Assembly: GCA_009602735.1 (NCBI GenBank)
Contig: WELA01008926.1
Location: 86,114-150,113 of the forward strand
From: Mesotaenium endlicherianum
Lineage: Eukaryota > Streptophyta > Zygnematophyceae > Zygnematales > Mesotaeniaceae
DNA: 64,000 nucleotides
Direction: 5' to 3'
In this document: piece after piece, positions 55,032 through 64,000 of the stretch
Layout: every line of letters begins with the position of its first letter
How positions within the stretch are numbered: the stretch's first letter is position 1
Position numbers and translations under genes: made by a program
The notes under the pieces: generated by a model
Told to the model about the DNA's origin: nothing
The model's database searches: none
Seen by the model: only the letters and a program-made list of their open reading frames with translations

Positions 55032-55414
55032 TGTCTCCATTTAGTTGGAGGGGAAAATGTGGCCAAACGTGGCCGAAAGTGACAGTTCATGATAGAAAGT
55101 GACAGTAGTTGACAGTAAGCGACACTTGTGACAGGTAGTCCAGTGACAGTGGGAACAGGGAACCACCTTAGACATTCAGTTGGAGGAAGTGGGACAAACA
55201 TCTTGGGAACTAGCCGATTACCGTTACATACCCATCCTCCACACTCAACTGCGCTCACACTCATTTCTCTCTCAAGCACATTCACACCCCTAATTTACTT
55301 ATACCAGGTATTGCATGCTACAACTCCCCCTACTACGTTCTTACCTGTCAAGGTACTCAATCCTGTGCATGACATCATGACTACACAAACTCAATTGTGG
55401 TATGAATGATCAGG
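55032..55414 (+). other. C2 spacer between pol and ORF3
   Basis: Holds two polypurine-like motifs (TTAGTTGGAGGGG near 55040; CAGTTGGAGGAAG near 55178) and about five TGACAG units (55078-55155). This matches the arrangement in C at 28063-28387. No gene. Confidence 0.6.
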
Positions 55415-57005
55415 ATGACCCAAAAGTCTGAACTTAAGAGGAAAAGAAGGGCGGACGACGCGCAGGCGGAATACAAGGAGTTCCATGGCGACGTCGAATC
55501 ACCCTCCAACTCTTTTTGAGAATCAGAGCGACTTTGACTGCAGCGGGAGGCTTAGAAGAGGAAGGAGGAGAAAATGCAGGCCAGGGTGAGACAAGAAGAG
55601 CAGGACAAAAAAGTTGCAGAGGAAGCCAAGAAGGCGGAGGAACAAAGGTTGGCTGAGGAGAGGCGGAAGCAGCAAGCTGAGGAGGAACAGAGGAGAATCA
55701 AAAGCTACCGCTACACGATGATGGGCACGGGCTTTGACCTTTTGGAGGAAGCCTTCAAGTACGCCCACAAGATCCGAAGTGGATCACAGAGGGACATATT
55801 GCAGCGGGAAGGGGAGTCAGCCCAAGGTTTTGACAAGTACATAGAAGTTAGCACAGGGCTTCCATTGTACCATGACTACGCCAGGATGGTGGGTCATACG
55901 ATCCAGGAGGCCAAAGCATTGGCCCAGATGGGTGAATATGAAACGGTGCTAATACCTGGGATTTGGGGCACAGACAGGGTCATTAGGTTGAACAGCAACA
56001 AAACTTGGCAAGGGAGACCAGCCAGTTGGATTTCTCAGGTCACTGGTACCCCTGTACTTTGAAGAGGACAGATCTTGCTTTCTTTCTGCAGCCCACTGAC
56101 TGGCGCTGGATGACCATCACAATGAAAGACCAACAAAATGACAGAGCTGAGGAAGTCGATTTCCTGGCAGATTTGCAGGGGAAGATAGTGTTGCCACCTC
56201 ACACTGCAGCATGGGACCCAAGGCTGGATGGAGTCAGGGACTGCATGAGTTGGGAGATACAAGAGGATTGGACTAGGGCTAGAGATTCTTTCGCTAAGAG
56301 GAAACATGCCTATGCCAAATGGGCAAGTAAGCAAGGGGAGAAAGACTTGTATGCGGTCAGGACCCAGCAACCTCCACGTGCACCCAAAAGGGGGAGGTCA
56401 GTGGGATACTTTTTTTCTCGAGAACGGTTGGAGGAGATGACCAGAGAGACTCCAGAAGTCTTAGAGGAACAGGAGAACAAAGAGCAAGAAGGCGCCGGAG
56501 AGGAGTCTAGTCTTGCTGAGGCACGAACCCTCGTACATCTCCCACTCTACAGCAGACTGGAAGGGCCTTTGCACAGGCAGCCCTCCAGCAACTTGGGGAT
56601 ACCAACCCACCCACAGATCCAGATCTCTAGTGGTGGGGGAGTTTCAGCAGGAGGAGTCCCACCCCAAGAGGTGAGACTCAGTCAGACAGAGCAGACAGAA
56701 GGTCTTCCAAGGAGGCAGCCAGAGGGCAGCCAGCATCCCCCTCTCATAGAGGGCATGTGCCCTTAGCCCATGTCATGCAGCACCCGTCCGGTATGCCAGT
56801 GTATGTCCCTGTCAGTTTGAGAGCTGCACAGGAGAGAGCGGTCTCCATCAACTTGCAGACAGTGCAAGAGCAAGCTGCCCAATTGCTGCGTTCAGCCCTT
56901 GGTTCACCCTGGTCTAAGCCCCCAGGTTTGAGGAGGCCATCAGACAGGAGAAGGAGATCCAGTTCCAGGTCTCGCTCTCCAGAATATAGAACCTCTGGTA
57001 CTTAG
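55415..57005 (+). pseudogene. ORF3 of C2
   Basis: Begins MTQKSELKRKRRADDAQAEY, identical at the start to ORF3 of C. Stops at about 55519-55555, then an open coiled-coil region from 55574. The same blocks appear as in C: SYRYTMMGTGFDLLEEAFKY, YIEVSTGLPLYHDYARMVGH, ETSQLDFSGHWYPCTL, DWRWMTITMKDQQND, AAWDPRLDGVRDCM. A deletion of about 80 bp near 55990 removes the part between them. The acidic run is reduced. The tail is RRRRSSSRSRSPEYRTSGT. Two copies with the same domains and an Arg/Ser tail support a real protein. Confidence 0.75.
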
Positions 57006-57120
57006 CTTGCTGTTGACGTTGTTTTAGAGTCAGTTGGTTCTGTGTTGCATGTGTGTTACGTTGTTGCACATAATAGTTAAAGAGTGTTATCAAGTTGACA
57101 ACAATTTAAGTTGGAGGGAT

Positions 57121-57845
57121 TGTAATGAATCAGTGTATTGGATAGATATGATGTTCATTTAAATATAATAGTTAAATAAGTCTAGCCTGCTGAATTTTAT
57201 TAATATTAAGTCTGCAGGATATTTGATATTTAGTTAAATGACTCAGCCGGGAGCAGCAGGCTGAAGTCAATTAGGTCAGTTTGTTGACTTGGGTCAGCTT
57301 GCTGACACGTTCTTTGGCAGTCAGCTGGCTGCCGTACTCAGCAGCAGCAAACTGCTTAGCTATGCATCTAAGTGCGATGTGCTACATTAGTGGCCAGATG
57401 ACATCCTTAAGGTGGATGGCAATTCTGGATGATGGGAGATGGCTGTGGATTTGGTTAACCGGGGTCCTACCAACGTGGTTAACTCCCGGGTAGGCGGTGC
57501 CATCGTACTTGCCGTTGAACAGTAAACTCATTCCATGTACATATGCTAGGTATTGCTCTCGAGTTCAAAACGAGGCCAACTCTCTTGTACTGCTTACTGA
57601 GAGATATATGAATCCAAGGCGAGAAGCCATTGATACGCACTGCCTTCTAGCCTTGCTTATGTATGAGTTTACTGATTGCACTATTGATGCTAGTTTACTT
57701 GCATTTGACTTGCGAGTATTGTTCACTGCTAGTGTGTTGTCTTCTGCTGTTTAATCAAATAACAAAAAATACCATAAAGATTACTCGCTGATATAAACAT
57801 CTTTATTAATTGTTAAATTGCCTATTGGTAAGGCAATTCATCTTT
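57121..57845 (+). repeat. C2 3' LTR
   Basis: Preceded by the polypurine tract AAGTTGGAGGGAT (57108-57120). Ends AATTCATCTTT where the family has GATTCATTTCA; the expected duplication follows as GTTAA. Confidence 0.85.
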
Positions 57846-57850
57846 GTTAA

Positions 57851-58628
57851 GAGGCGACTAAAGTATCCTACCCAGCAGGAGAGGCGGCAGCCATAAGGAA
57901 AAGGCAAGTGGTCGAAAGGAAAGGCTGCAGAGCCTAAGTCGCAGGGGGAGCAGGTCGAGAAAGCCTGTCACTCCACCCCCAAACAACCAGGTTGAAAAGC
58001 CAGAAGAGAAGGATGTGGACAAGAAACTCTCATTTGAACCCAAGGAGTAGCAATTTTACTGGATGTCTTTGCTAGAGATAAGCAGCCTGAAGTGAAAACT
58101 TTTGCCATTGGAAAAATGGTCTCATCTCAGCAAAGAGCCAAGTAGAAAGGCTGCTAAAGAAGCATAGCAAGATTTCGGTTGAAAGACTGGACGGATGAGG
58201 GAGCGCCACACAGGCCCCCTCAACAAAAAACGAGAGCGAGGGGCCAAGGGCAACCAAGGCCTCCGCTCGTAGAAAAAAAATGAGGTATGCGACGGGGTAC
58301 AGGCTCGTAAGAGCCACCCTTGCTATCGAACGAGCTAGGCCAAGGTCATCCCTTGGCCCGATTGACAAAATGAGGAGGCCCAGAGGCCCCTTGCTTGCTG
58401 ACGGGTCTCCTCGGATTGACCAAGCTGACATAGTTGGCTCTTTGAAAGATTTGACGGAATTTGGGCCAAGCAGGCCCCTTGTCTCCTCGTCGACGACTTC
58501 GGCAAAAACAACAATAACTCAGGTTAGTGTTTTGCAAATCACAGAGGAAACAATTTTGCCTTGCAAATCTGAACCAATCAAAGTAAAATTGAATGCTTTT
58601 GCGCAACTTTTTTGAGTGGAGCAAAGAC
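57851..58628 (+). pseudogene. D2 continuation after C2
   Basis: Frame QIIKRRLKYPTQQERRQP crosses from 34611 over the removed C2, with stops at about 57893 and 57990. The following basic part (GKGKWSKGKAAEPKSQGEQVEKA) is protein-like. A separate open piece, 58280-58615 (MRYATGYRLVRATLAIERA), is of unknown nature. I see no RT, integrase or methyltransferase motif. This is the last part attributed to D2. Confidence 0.45.
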
Positions 58629-59112
58629 TTGCTCCGATACTAATGTAACGATTCCTACATTCGAGAATCTTTTCTAAGCTTTTCAGAAAGGAGTTTTGCA
58701 AAAACTGGACAAAAATGCAATGACGAGAAGAGGTGCTCTCAGAGTTGCACTGAGATAGACTCTGCAAGTAATTAAACTTGCCAATGCAAGCCATCTAAGT
58801 GCGCGCGGCACTCCTATGACACCTATGTTAGGGAGTTGTGATGGGACAACTGTACCCGTTGAACGTGACAACCCAATCGGTCTACCTCTTCACGTGACAT
58901 GTGAAAGAAGACAAACCTCTTCTTGGGAGGTTTTGTTATGACTCTTGGCTAATGCCAGGAGCCTCATGACTTTACGTAGGTGTCATAGTGCCTCTTGGTA
59001 AAATATTATATATCCAATATATAAATTATATATCGCGCTATATATTCAAGTATTATAAAAATCAACATAATATACACAACAACAACACATATATATGTAA
59101 ACGTATATACAC
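58629..59112 (-). repeat. Possible LTR (family H) with primer-binding site
   Basis: On the minus strand 58643-58629 reads TTAGTATCGGAGCAA, close to the primer-binding sites of C and E. Directly above it lies TGTAACGATTCC (plus strand, 58644), which would be the inner end of a minus-strand 5' LTR. The block becomes very AT-rich towards 59112, where LTR B3 starts. Only one copy is present, so the outer end and family cannot be fixed. Confidence 0.35.
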
Positions 59113-59346
59113 TGTAATAAATCAATTCATTATCTATTTAATTCATTGCACATTCACAAATATCATCAAATAATTAATATGTCAAAACTCATATGTGCGA
59201 GTTCATCAAAATGAATTCGTATAATGCGAGTTTACTTACTTTGTCGAAAAGCTCAGCAGGATGACTTTTGTACCATAATCTACTTTGCTGACTTTGTCGA
59301 GAAGGTCAGCAGGAGGATTTTCATATCATTGTATAATTTGCTGAGA

Positions 59347-59372
59347 TCATGTATATATATATATATATATAC
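59347..59372. repeat. AT dinucleotide run in B3
   Basis: About 12 TA units in a row within LTR B3, absent from B1 and B2 at the same place. Confidence 0.85.
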
Positions 59373-59880
59373 ATAAATATTGTTAGGACATAATATCTTT
59401 CTGTCGATATATAGTAAGCTCCCATAATAATACTCCGGATACTTAGACTTAGTTGGCTGAGGATAGACATATTCATTTAATTAATTATTTGTAAATTGGC
59501 ACATGTGACCGATCTGCAATATACTGAAAGTCAGGAGATTAATTGAGATTCAATAAACAGATGTTCTACTAGTGTGGTTAACTCCTAAGTAGGCGGAGCC
59601 GTCGTCAGTCAACTGAACAGTCAGGACTTCAGTCAATCGACCAATTAATATGGTCGTTATACCTAGATCCGTGGGTCCCAACTTAACAATTTTCCCCACG
59701 AAACGGCGCACCTTGCGCCGTGGTCAACCAGATGGTCACTAGGTACATAGCAGGCTGGGATCTCGTGGTCCCTCATTCTGGACAGTAGGCTTTAGAGTCG
59801 GATTTCTACCTGCAAGTGATGTGTGCACTTTGGGTTCGTTATTATGACTAGCTTTCGCATAAATTGACATGCCTTCTTCG

Positions 59881-61024
59881 TGTCATGATTTATTGAGTCG
59901 AGGTTGACGTACAAAATCGAGCTCCACATGTGTGAACCATCAACCTAGAAAGACCACCTTTGCATTGATCTTACGCATCCATATGTTGACCTTTTCTAGA
60001 TTTCCAAATCACCAAAGTGTAGCGCGTTGAAGCAACTTTCGAATGGCACCGGTTTCGCGTCGTTTGGTTAAGTATCGAGTGAGATAGGCGCGATCTAGTC
60101 CGCACCCCTTTTGGCCCATAGCAGAATCACACCAAATGGCCAACTTGTGACTCAATGTACCCAAAGGTGACATTGTTGGCTGTTCGTAACCCCAAGGACA
60201 CCTAGTTTTGTACGCACAAATCCGCGAGCCCCTTAGACTACATAAGTCTTGCATTTCCATAGTATAAGAGCATCATTGAGGCTATAACTTGGTGACTGCA
60301 TCACCTACTCCTAGAGGAAGCTTCCTCAAGTTCCAGATTCACTTTTGAGGCGCTATCTAGGTAGAACCACCCAAGGTAAGCTCCACCAATGAGAGACACA
60401 TAGCATATTCTACGTGCTTTGCTTTGATTGGTTTGAGTTATACCTAGCCTATAGGAGCGCTAGTACATGCCTTGTACACATTAGTGGACATAGGAGAGCC
60501 TCCTAGAGTGACTACATGCATTGGGTCCGCCGCAGACGACGCCGAATTTCCAGGAGTATAAGTACAAGAGATGTCCCTAGAAGAATACCTTTTCAGAAGT
60601 CCCATTATGCCAGTTGTAAGTCACAAAGTTACAATACAGCTTACACTTTTGACTCTTGTGTTTTCAGGACCACTTAGTCTCTCTCTTGTGAAGAGCAAGC
60701 CCTCCTGGCTTCCAGTCACTTGAAGAACTTCACAAATGGTGAGAAAAGTCACAGCTTAAACGTTGCCATAGGTTTACTCGTGAAGATCATGATGTGCTTC
60801 CAGTGATCTTTTGGGCCATACTTTATTAATTGTTTTTCTACCAGATTACAGTCTTGAGGTGCTCACTCTGGAGAGTACACACACCTTAATTAAAACATTT
60901 GACGCTTGACTACCTTTTTGGCTATAAAGCCACATGCACTATAGACTTCATTGCAGCAAAGCCTGCTCGCTTATTATGCATTGCTTGTGTCGATGATACG
61001 CACTCGATCTCCTACCCCACAACA
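59881..61024 (+). mobile_element. Solo LTR of family G in LTR B3
   Basis: 1144 bp starting TGTCATGA and ending CCACAACA, with TTCG on both sides (59877-59880 and 61025-61028). It is homologous to 11482-11879 plus 15190-15765. Because it is unbroken, it shows the empty piggyBac site (60333-60340). A TATA-like GAGTATAAGTAC occurs near 60556. Confidence 0.75.
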
Positions 61025-61082
61025 TTCGTCTGTGCTTCAAATTAAACAAATTAGGACTTTTTGGAAAGGTCTCGTCAAGACG

Positions 61083-61385
61083 CTTAACTTTCACCACGTC
61101 ACAACTTACAAATCTTTGAAACTATAGCATCTATACCCGCTTGGCTTGAGCTCTTCGCCCAACACCGCGCCTAATAGTTTCCACTGCTGACTGGGCTCAC
61201 TCAGCTCTTTGCCGAGGGCTATACTTGCTAATTCTGCTCTTGCAATTTGACAATCGAGACTTCTGAGAACTTGGAAACTAACACAGCACTCACCATTTTA
61301 TGTGGTTTTGCACGTTTCTGGTGTTTGACTCAAATATGTGCTAGAAATCTTAGCGGATACCATTCTGCAAGCTCTCACTTCTTTT
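61083..61385 (-). pseudogene. Family D fragment (leader side)
   Basis: Homologous to 11184-11480 (GCGCCTAATAGTTTCCACTG, CTAACACAGC-CTCACCATTT). Bounded left by the truncated LTR B3 and right by the A3 LTR. No reading frame. Assigned to D only through the shared sequence at 11045-11200 and 31031-31142. Confidence 0.4.
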
Positions 61386-61888
61386 TGTAGTGAAACAGAT
61401 AGATGAAGTCCTTAGTAAAACAGAATACTTTATTTATTCAAGACAAGGATCTTTGAACACAAGTGGTAGCTTCTTGACAGAGAGATGACTTCTTGAAAGT
61501 TAATATATTTCTGGAATTTGGCACGTACAAAAGTGATTCTGGAATGTCTTTCTATGTTTTAGCTCTTGTTTACATACTTGCTACATAAGTAATTTCTAGG
61601 AAGGTGCATGTTGATGTGTTGGCACCCAACACATTCCAAAATTTGCCACCTCTTTCTACAATAATGTTCCCATGTCCTTTTGACCTAAAAATGGCACATT
61701 TGACTTTTGCCACATGGAGTTCTTTTAGGTCCTTCCTCTAACTTCAAAAATGCCGTAGAAGGTTCAAAGGACATGAACCAAGTCACTAGAGTATCTATTC
61801 ACACTTCACTCCACACAATAATACTCCAAATATCTTCAAAAGCATTGAAATATATGCAAATTAATATATTATATCTCAAATCACTACA
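61386..61888 (-). repeat. A3 3' LTR
   Basis: 503 bp, TGTAGTGAAACAG...CAAATCACTACA on the plus strand. The polypurine tract GTCGGGGAGGTGA follows on the minus strand (61901-61889). Confidence 0.93.
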
Positions 61889-61901
61889 TCACCTCCCCGA
61901 C

Positions 61902-64000
61902 AGAAAAAGCGTGTTGTAGAGCTTTCTTCGCTGCTGTAAGGGCTGCTTCTAATGTCTCCATAAAATTTGTTGCTGCAGGTACTTCATCATGGCCAGCCGT
62001 GAAGCTCAGCGGCGTGGTCGGATGGAAGCCATAGTTGTGGAAGAATGGGGACTCTCGGGTAGAGGCCTGCGTCGTGTTGTTGTAGGCAAACTCCAAGGGG
62101 GTCAAGTACATGTCCCAATCTTGCTCCAAAGTAGACACGGAGGCCTTTAGAGAGGTCTTTAGGGTACGATTCATACGCTCAGTTAGCCCATCTGATTGCG
62201 GGTGGTAGGCAGTGGACATATCCAGCGATGTACCCAAGTTCTTGAAGAGATTTTTCTAGAAATGGCTTGTGAATCTTGGATCTCTATCGAACACAATTCT
62301 TGATGGTAGTCCATGGAGTCGGAAGATGTTGTCAAAGATGAGCCTTGCAAGTTGTGGTGCTGTAGCCTTAGTCGTCGTGGGAATAAAATGAGCCATCTTG
62401 GTAAGTCTGTCCACCACCGTGAGTATTGCATTATGGCCTCGAGGTGTCACGGGCAGGTCCACGATAAGGTCCATTGAGATGTCCGTCCATTGTCTTTCGG
62501 GGATTGGTAGTGATTGCAGGATTCCTCCCGCCTTTTGCGATGATGGCTTGATTCTTTGGCATGTGTCACAACTCCTGCAGTACTCCTTGACTTGCTTAGA
62601 CATGTCTCTCCAATAATAAGTCCTGGCTAGAACGCCCGTGGTCTTTAGGATTCCAAAGTGTCCTCCAAGAGGGTTGTCGTGTGCTTCTTGTAAAGGCAAG
62701 AGCCGGAGGTCTAAGTCATAAGGAACACATCTCTGGCCCGTGTCTTGCCTCACCCAATAATTGCCTTCTTGCTTTTTGTATGGGTCCAAGGCTGCTTCTT
62801 CGTTCTTGTAGTAAGGGTCTCTTTCATAAGCGGCTGAAAATTGAGCTTCCAGATCTGTCTTCAGGGATGTCATCACTGCGTTTAATTGCAGACTTGAGAG
62901 GAGGTCAGCCGTTTGTTTTGCCGGGCTGGTACTGAATTGTGATGTTGTATTGTTACAAGTATCCACTCCATCTTGCTTGTCTCCTTGAGAGATACGGCTG
63001 CGTCTGGAGGTGCTTCAACGCCTCGTGGTCCGTAGTGACCAGCACCTTGCGTCCTTTAACGTAGCAGCGCCAAACCTTCAAGGCATGTACAATCGCCAAT
63101 GCCTCTCGCTCCGTGGTTGTATAATTTTGCTCGGCTGGATTCAGCTTCCTTGACTTGTAGGCAATGGACTGCAGTCCCTTGCCTTGGTCTTGAAGCATGA
63201 TTGCTCCTATTGCATAGGAAGATGCATCGGTGATGACGTGGAGGGCCAATCTGGGTTTGGACTTGGGAGTGTGAGCACCGGGGATGTTGTCAATCTTTGC
63301 TTCAGTTGTTGGAATGCTTCCTCCTCTTTCTTGGTCCAATCGTATGGCTTGTCCTTCTTGAGTAGATCCGTGAGGGGGGCCGCTATGTGCGAGAAGCTCT
63401 GGATGAATCTCCTGTACCAATTGGCAAATTCCAAGAATGATTGGAGTTTTTTCTTGGTTGTGGGGGTTGGCCATTCCTCCACCACCGTGGTCTTCTTGGG
63501 TCCATCTTGATGCCATCAGCGGTCACGTGGAGACCTAGGAACTCGACCTCTTGTTTTGCAAGCTCGCACTTTGACTCCTTTGCAAATAGCTTGTTTTGCT
63601 TCAATACTTCGAGGACTTCTTTCAAGTGTCTTGCACGCTCTTCAAGGATCTTGCTGTAGATAAGGATGTCATCGATGAATACCACCACAAATCTGTCCAA
63701 CATGGGCTGAAATATGGTGTTCATCATAGTCATGAAAGTTGCTGGCGCGCTACTGAGTCCGAATGGCAGGACCATGAACACAAGACGTCCATATCTTGTC
63801 CTGAACGCCGTTTTCTCTGTGTCAGGTTCAGCAATGCGAATCTGGTGGTAGCCGCATTTCAAGTCCACCTTCGTGAAGTACTTGGCTCCAACCAGCCGGT
63901 CCATGAGCTCATCCATACGCGGCAGCGGGTATCGATTCTTGATGGTGATCTTGTTGAGGGCGCGATAGTCCACACACATCCTCAAGGTACCATCTTTCTT
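61902..64000 (-). pseudogene. pol: A3 Pol fragment: RT, RNase H, integrase core
   Basis: From 64000 downwards: RT start [19 protein letters not shown]-like with Cys (KCGYHQIRI), [21 protein letters not shown]; frameshift near 63500; RNase [16 protein letters not shown]; frameshift and small deletion near 62910; integrase finger [19 protein letters not shown] and [18 protein letters not shown], a stop at about 62256, then [25 protein letters not shown] with the catalytic Glu. The frame then runs via the deletion into AFSVGEVM, read from the polypurine region. The rest of the gene lies beyond 64000. Confidence 0.92.

Larger units (their letters stand above)
34612..57845 (+). mobile_element. Family C retrotransposon copy C2, host of a nested cluster
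   Basis: Same layout as C: 5' LTR 34612-35332, gag, pol, ORF3, 3' LTR 57121-57845. It is expanded to 23 kb by insertions: E at 36063-42206 in gag, solo E LTR at 45527-46270 in integrase, and solo LTR B2 with A2 at 47189-55031 after the chromodomain. Target duplication is ATTAA (34607-34611) against GTTAA (57846-57850), four of five. The first LTR base pair is mutated (TATAATG for TGTAATG) and the last CA reads TT. Coding parts are more decayed than in C, so C2 is the older copy. Confidence 0.92.
31173..58628 (+). mobile_element. Family D retroelement copy D2, split by C2
   Basis: Plus-strand copy starting in the middle of the protease at 31173 (AATTGCGGACTGCG also occurs in D1). Parts: protease end and linker, full-length methyltransferase region, further unknown coding sequence to 34611, then C2 (34612-57845), then more D2 from 57846. 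Removing C2 and one copy of its duplication (ATTAA/GTTAA) gives an uninterrupted frame, DEQRILRQIIKRRLKYPTQQ, across the join, good evidence that both sides are one element. D1 and D2 are head-to-head with about 30 bp between them. Confidence 0.7.
59113..61082 (+). mobile_element. Solo LTR of family B (copy B3), split and truncated
   Basis: Starts TGTAATAAATC at 59113 and matches B1 up to 59880, then resumes at 61025-61082 (CTTCAAATTAAACAAATTAGG, as B1 8867-8890), and stops at AAGACG, about 440 bp short of the B1 end. It contains two of the ~53-bp repeats and the conserved TGTGGTTAACTCC block near 59573-59600. Confidence 0.85.
61386..64000 (-). mobile_element. Family A retrotransposon copy A3, partial
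   Basis: Minus-strand copy: 3' LTR (61386-61888, 503 bp), polypurine tract, then pol from the integrase core to RT, where the window ends. An internal deletion of roughly 1.4 kb relative to A2 removes the integrase C-terminus, chromodomain and most of the 3' UTR. Confidence 0.92.

Noticed and set aside
58090-58200. Possible start of RT in D2 (QVERLLKKHSKISVERLDG resembles the leader before gypsy RT)
   Set aside because: No RT motif follows and the frame stops at once.

Overview
The window is wall-to-wall mobile DNA from a eukaryotic genome. I see no ordinary host gene, rRNA, tRNA gene or CRISPR array. Everything recognisable is an LTR retrotransposon (mostly Ty3/gypsy with a C-terminal chromodomain), a solo LTR, or a piggyBac-type DNA transposon. 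Primer-binding sites complementary to initiator-Met tRNA (TGGTATCRGAGC), chromodomain integrases and a retroelement carrying a cytosine-5 DNA methyltransferase point to a green plant or streptophyte alga. A charophyte is my best guess; this is inference, not proof.

I use working family names. Family A: chromodomain gypsy, 503-bp LTR (TGTAGTGA...TCACTACA). Family B: known here only from about 1.3-kb solo LTRs. Family C: chromodomain gypsy, 721-bp LTR, with an extra ORF after pol. Family D: gag, protease and DNA methyltransferase. Family E: chromodomain gypsy, 735-744-bp LTR. Family G: GC-rich gag element with an LTR of about 1.1 kb. Family H: one possible LTR.

Layout. 1-6040: A1 on the minus strand, with gag and pol both open. 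6056-6361: C-terminal piece of a piggyBac transposase. 6839-10921: C3 (minus), its gag split by solo LTR B1 with a CTTAC duplication. 10927-11481: fragment of a D element. 11482-18690: G element (plus), whose 5' LTR is split by a complete but dead piggyBac (11884-15185, 13-bp inverted termini, TTAA on both sides). 18691-31142: D1 (minus), carrying an E-like solo LTR at 19026-19751 and the complete element C at 22028-30874 (CCACC duplication). 31173-58628: D2 (plus), split by C2 at 34612-57845. C2 is itself split by E (36063-42206, GCAGC), a solo E LTR (45527-46270, AAACC) and solo LTR B2 (47189-55031, TGTCT), and B2 contains A2 (48256-54950). This makes a four-level nest A2-in-B2-in-C2-in-D2. 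58644-61385: a possible H LTR, solo LTR B3 holding a solo G LTR, and a D fragment. 61386-64000: A3 (minus), running off the window.

How the genes work together. In A, C and E, gag and pol lie in different frames with pol at -1. In A and C the overlap contains an in-register slippery heptamer (A AAA AAC and T TTA AAA), so Gag-Pol is probably made by -1 ribosomal frameshifting. Pol reads protease, reverse transcriptase, RNase H, integrase, chromodomain. C adds a third gene with an NLS-like patch, a coiled coil, an acidic stretch and an Arg/Ser tail. D places a cytosine-5 methyltransferase directly after the protease and shows no reverse transcriptase in the visible part. The D methyltransferase and the C third ORF are the most unusual content. 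Most copies are decayed by stops and frameshifts; A1 is the only copy with both gag and pol open.
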